Shown one piece after another: positions 60,796 to 64,000 of a DNA stretch of 64,000 nt. This stretch comes from Hyperoplus lanceolatus (Eukaryota > Chordata > Actinopteri > Uranoscopiformes > Ammodytidae). The stretch is taken from positions 32,951,501 to 33,015,500 of the forward strand of contig CM049407.1 of the NCBI GenBank assembly GCA_026929865.2, written 5' to 3'. The stretch's first letter is position 1; every line of letters starts with the position of its first letter. The translations under genes were made by a program, and so were the position numbers. Below the pieces are notes generated by a model. The model searched no databases, was not told the DNA's origin, and worked only from the letters and a program-made list of their open reading frames with translations.

Positions 60796-62088
60796 GTGCT
60801 GCTATATGCATTCCCCCCTATCAGCCTAATCTCCCCCACCCTAGCCAGGGTGAGGGAACAGTCTGTCACTAATCCTAATAGCACCGCGGTGGCCATCCAA
60901 ACTTTGGGTGGCAGAAATAATACAACTCCTGGCGGGCGAGCCATGGCCTCTTCCCCTGCACAGGGATCTTCTCTCCCAAGCAGGCGCGGAGATTTACCAT
61001 CCGCACCCAGACCGCATAGCGCTCTGGGCTTGGCCCGTGAGAGGTGGAACTTGAATGCTGCAGGCCTACCTGCACAGGTCGTTGACACTATTCAGAATGC
61101 AAGGGCCCTTTCCACTCGCCAGCTTTATAGTGGCAAGTTGCGGGTTTTTGAGGACTGGTGTGACTCGAAGCACGCCATTCCATATCAGTGTTCCGTGGTG
61201 GACCTACTGTGTTTCTTACAGGAATTGTTGGAAAAGGGTAAGGCTTTTTCCACAGTTAAAGTATACCTAGCTGCCATCTCAGCTTGTCATGTTGGCTTTG
61301 GGGATAAGTCTGCAGGGCAGCATCCCTTAGTTTGTCACTTCATGAAGGGGGCGCGACGCAAGCTCCCAGTTTCCAGGCCCCTGGTCCCTTTGTGGGATTT
61401 ATCAGTGGTGCTGGATGCCCTGTTTTATCACCCATTTGAGCCGTTGGAGGCGGTGGGGATGAAGTTTGTGTCCCTGAAAACGGCACTGCTCTTAGCTTTA
61501 ACCACAGCTAAGCGTGTGAGCGATTTACAGGCGTTGTCTATCCGTCCTTCCTGCTTACAGTTTGCTCCGGGGGCCTCCAAGGTCTGCCTACGGCCCAATC
61601 CAGCTTTTGTGCCTAAGGTGGTTGAATCAGCCTATAGGTGTCTCACAGTGGAACTGTCGGCGTTTCACCCGCCTCCATTCTCCTCTGCGGAGGAGCAGAG
61701 ACTTAACACATTATGCCCAGTGCGGGCACTGCATGTGTATGTGAGCCGGTCGGCTGCTTTTAGAAAAGGGGATCAACTGTTCGTGTCTTGGGCCACTCCC
61801 CATAAGGGCAAGCCTTTGTCTCGCCAAAGGCTGTCCCACTGGATTGTAGAGGCTATATCTCTTGCTTATGAATGTAGGGGCTTGCAGCCCCCCCAAGGCT
61901 TGAGGGCCCACTCCACAAGGGGTATGGCTATTTCGTGGGCCTTATTCAGAGGAGTGTCAGTACATGACATTTGTGCTGCAGCGAGCTGGGCTACGCCTCA
62001 CACTTTTGTAAAGTTTTATAGACTGGATGTCTCAGGGCCTTCTGTGGCACAAGCAGTGCTGGAGACAGTCTCACCAGGTTCCATGTGA
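60796..62088 (+). CDS. DIRS tyrosine recombinase, open
   Basis: 430 residues from the first ATG after the stop. Residues visible: R240 in TTAKRVSDLQAL, H372 and R375 in AHSTRGMAISWA, and Y408 in FVKFYRLDVSG, in the order and spacing expected of the catalytic R-HxxR-Y set. The N-terminal part holds an SAM-like core-binding segment (LSTRQLYSGKLRVFEDWCDS, FSTVKVYLAAIS). In an intact element it would be the C-terminal part of a longer frame, because codons upstream of 60796 continue from RNase H. DIRS elements use such an enzyme instead of an integrase to insert circular DNA. Confidence 0.85.
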   Translation: MLLYAFPPISLISPTLARVREQSVTNPNSTAVAIQTLGGRNNTTPGGRAMASSPAQGSSLPSRRGDLPSAPRPHSALGLARERWNLNAAGLPAQVVDTIQNARALSTRQLYSGKLRVFEDWCDSKHAIPYQCSVVDLLCFLQELLEKGKAFSTVKVYLAAISACHVGFGDKSAGQHPLVCHFMKGARRKLPVSRPLVPLWDLSVVLDALFYHPFEPLEAVGMKFVSLKTALLLALTTAKRVSDLQALSIRPSCLQFAPGASKVCLRPNPAFVPKVVESAYRCLTVELSAFHPPPFSSAEEQRLNTLCPVRALHVYVSRSAAFRKGDQLFVSWATPHKGKPLSRQRLSHWIVEAISLAYECRGLQPPQGLRAHSTRGMAISWALFRGVSVHDICAAASWATPHTFVKFYRLDVSGPSVAQAVLETVSPGSM

Positions 62089-62153
62089 TATTACTGCCTG
62101 GCGGAATTTGCATGGCTTCGGGAGACATATGCAATACGGGAGTGGTCTATATC

Positions 62154-62255
62154 TCCCATAGTGAAACACCGAACAAAGTTAGAAAAAGAACTTTGGGTTA
62201 CTTAACGTAATCCCTGGTTCTTTGATAACAGAGTGAGGTGTTTCACCAACACGTC
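62154..62255 (+). repeat. DIRS internal complementary region
   Basis: CCATAGTGAAACACCGAACA followed by AAGTTAGAAAAAGAAC is complementary to the extreme left end. TTTGGGTTACTTAACGTAAT onward is complementary to the extreme right end. The two meet at the GTT site. Confidence 0.92.
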
Positions 62256-62287
62256 CCTCCTTGTGTTTACATGGAAAGAAACCGGTA

Positions 62288-62436
62288 TAGAATGATGTGA
62301 GGAGGGATGATCGACTGTATAAGTGCAGGGGGCGGGGCCCGGTGGCACAGTCCGACCTGTCTGTCAAGGACAGACGTGGTGTAATTGGAGCTTCCGTAGT
62401 AGGGTCACGCCGAGGCGATTCCCATAGTGAAACACA
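62288..62436 (-). repeat. DIRS right inverted terminal repeat
   Basis: Complement of 56513-56655. It is followed by the right-end extension to CCCAAAGTT at 62484. Confidence 0.9.
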
Positions 62437-62484
62437 TCACTCTGTTATCAAAGAACCAGGGATTACGTTAAGTAACCCAAAGTT

Positions 62485-63428
62485 TTTATGGCAGCCACCC
62501 AAAAGCTGAATTCCACGCGAATAGTAAACATTTCCGTGGTAACCGCGGGCTCCACAAATCAGAGACATCGCTGTGACGCTCTAGGATCATGGGTAGCGCG
62601 AACAAACCATGTTTTTCTTAAAACAAGGTTGATATCATGTAAACTTGTGTCATCTACAGCAGTGGCTCCCAACCTTTTTTGTCTTGTGTACCCTTTTAGC
62701 TGGTCGCCAAGTACACCGTCGCTCATGTGTGATTATTTGCCATAATTTGTACTAAACCCTTTGTATCTAATCCAACTGCTCATTAAATGAAAACCATTTG
62801 TATAACTCCCCCTTAATAGAAACGCATTTACACTTGATATTTACAATTATTGTGAGTGAAAAATAATAATATTCATACTCACCAACAGCTGTTACCAGGC
62901 TGCTCTCCACATTGAGCCTGTTCCTCTGCTTGGTTTACAAGCTGACCTCTCCTATAACATTTGATTGGTGAAATCAGAGGTTATAGGAGAGCGGAGACAA
63001 TGGACCAAGCAAAGGAGAGAAAGGGAAAGGACCAATCAGAACAGAGGAGAGGATATGGACCACTCATAGGAGAGGAAAGGTAACAGACCAATCGGAGGAC
63101 AAGAGAGGGGAACAGACCAATCAGAAGAAAGGAGAAGGAATGGACCACTGAGGATATGAGAGGGAAACGGACAAATCAGGGAATAGAGGGGAGGACATCA
63201 CGTCATATCAACAACATATCACGAACAAAGAATCATCAACATAAACCAACCTGATCTGAACAGAACAGCACAAACAACAGCAGAAAGCTACACCTACACT
63301 AAAATACATGGAACAGAACACTAAGACATTCAGTCCAGGGCAAGGCATTGTGGAAATGGGCGGTCGCTACAATATTTATGAAAACTTTTTTGAATTAAAC
63401 ATAATAAGTGAAACAGTTTTGCCAACTC
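62485..63428. other. ska2 intron 3 or beyond: hAT edge and minisatellite
   Basis: CAGTGGCTCCCAACCTTTTT at 62661 is a common hAT-type terminus. A separate entry covers the CCAATCAG array. No ska2 exon is recognised. Confidence 0.45.
62990..63195. repeat. Imperfect CCAATCAG-bearing minisatellite, about six units
   Basis: Units of roughly 35-40 bp carry GGACCAATCAGA-like cores (near 63030, 63089 and 63116) separated by GA-rich spacers such as GGAGAGGAAAGG. Confidence 0.7.
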
Positions 63429-64000
63429 AGGGTTTCCGCGGAAGTCGTAAAAGTCTTAAAGTCTTAAATTCATGTATCTAAAATTAAGGCCTTAAATTCA
63501 TTAAAAATGTGATATGCTGGTTTTAAGTCCATTACTCAAAGGTCTTAAATTTGTCGGGGCAGGACTATTCAATGTTCTATATTTTTTTTCCTCCTCGACT
63601 TTCCGAGAAGGAGATGTAGAGAGGCTACTACTAACTGTTCATACAAAAGTCCGACACTACGCTAGAGGCAGTACGGCCGTGTGTGGCTGTAATCCGCATT
63701 TAAACGTAGAAGAAGAATGTGTGTCCCCTGCCTCCGAATTTGAAGTCGGTCGCGTGAAAGCAAGAAAGGGGAGAACGACCCAGCGAAATGCATGTCCTGC
63801 TATTATAAATTCAGTGAGAGGTGGAGGGTGGACGTCAAATATCATGGCTGGCTTTATTCACCCCGCGACCACACACTGCCGCTACTCCGTAGGTGTGCAA
63901 CCACCCGCCGGCGATGTAGGTAGGCTACTGACCCAAACGCAAATCACACAGAAACAGAGTTATTGTGTTTAGTAAAAATGTTTATGTATCTATATTTATT
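63429..64000. mobile_element. hAT-like CAGGGTTTCCGCGG element end, copy 2
   Basis: Starts CAGGGTTTCCGCGGAAGTCG and shares GCTAGAGGCAGTACGGCCG and GTAGAAGAAGAATGTGTG with copy 1 at 32915. The 152-codon frame (63514-63972) is not recognisable as a protein and is probably a chance frame. The element runs off the window. Confidence 0.65.

Larger units (their letters stand above)
56487..62484 (+). mobile_element. DIRS retrotransposon with inverted repeats and internal complementary region
   Basis: Bounded by GTT on each side (56487-56489 and 62482-62484). Inverted terminal repeats pair about 56513-56655 with 62288-62436. The region 62154-62255 is complementary to the left end followed by the right end joined through GTT (GAAAAAGAACTTTGGG), exactly the circle junction expected of DIRS elements. 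Coding order is gag, RT, RNase H, tyrosine recombinase. An L2-like tail is inserted at about 59060-59145. It lies in ska2 intron 3, in the same orientation as the gene. Confidence 0.93.

Noticed and set aside
63514-63972. 152-codon + strand frame
   Set aside because: It lies in a hAT-like repeat, matches no family I know, and the corresponding part of copy 1 at 32915 is not open in the same way.

Overview
The window is vertebrate genomic DNA, almost certainly from a teleost fish. It holds two host genes with conventional GT/GC-AG introns. The first is the complete coding region of tiprl (TOR signalling pathway regulator, seven coding exons between 1618 and 29831, + strand). The second is the first three coding exons of ska2 (spindle and kinetochore associated 2, from 49457, + strand); its last exon lies beyond the right edge. 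The repeat set (DIRS, BEL/Pao, several Tc1-like elements, hAT and piggyBac-like short elements, a fish-type tRNA-derived SINE, L1- and L2-like LINEs) fits a teleost. I do not name a species.

Layout. 1-1593: upstream of tiprl, with hAT and Tc1 fragments. 1618-29831: tiprl, whose introns 1, 2 and 4 are swollen by nested transposons. Intron 1 holds a three-deep Tc1 nest (3364-8077) with a TTAA-flanked piggyBac-like element inside. Intron 2 holds an inverted-repeat element (10403-11413). Intron 4 holds a second TTAA element (13252-18821) carrying an L1, which itself carries two further elements, then an 8.5 kb hAT-like nest (19512-28022) with a roughly 60-copy minisatellite. 30840-32914: decayed non-LTR retrotransposon. 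32915-33253: hAT-like end.

33254-49353 is a 16 kb nested complex. Its frame is a long foldback with arms of about 720 bp. Into it have gone a 4.2 kb element with 8-bp target duplications and a decayed THAP-domain gene (P-element-like), an 849-bp element with a 3-bp duplication, and a full-length BEL/Pao retrotransposon (41136-48778) whose two 384-bp LTRs are identical by eye and whose 2042-codon polyprotein is open. The complex ends about 100 bp before the ska2 start codon, next to a pair of CCAAT boxes.

49354-56486: ska2 exons 1-3 with SINE and hAT insertions in intron 1. 56487-62484: a DIRS retrotransposon in ska2 intron 3 with inverted terminal repeats and a textbook internal complementary region. 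Its tyrosine recombinase is open but gag and RT are broken. 62485-64000: hAT-type ends and a small minisatellite.

The host genes show no shared pathway here: tiprl acts on PP2A/TOR signalling and ska2 at the kinetochore. All boundaries come from reading the sequence by eye; family names come from motif recognition and no database was searched.
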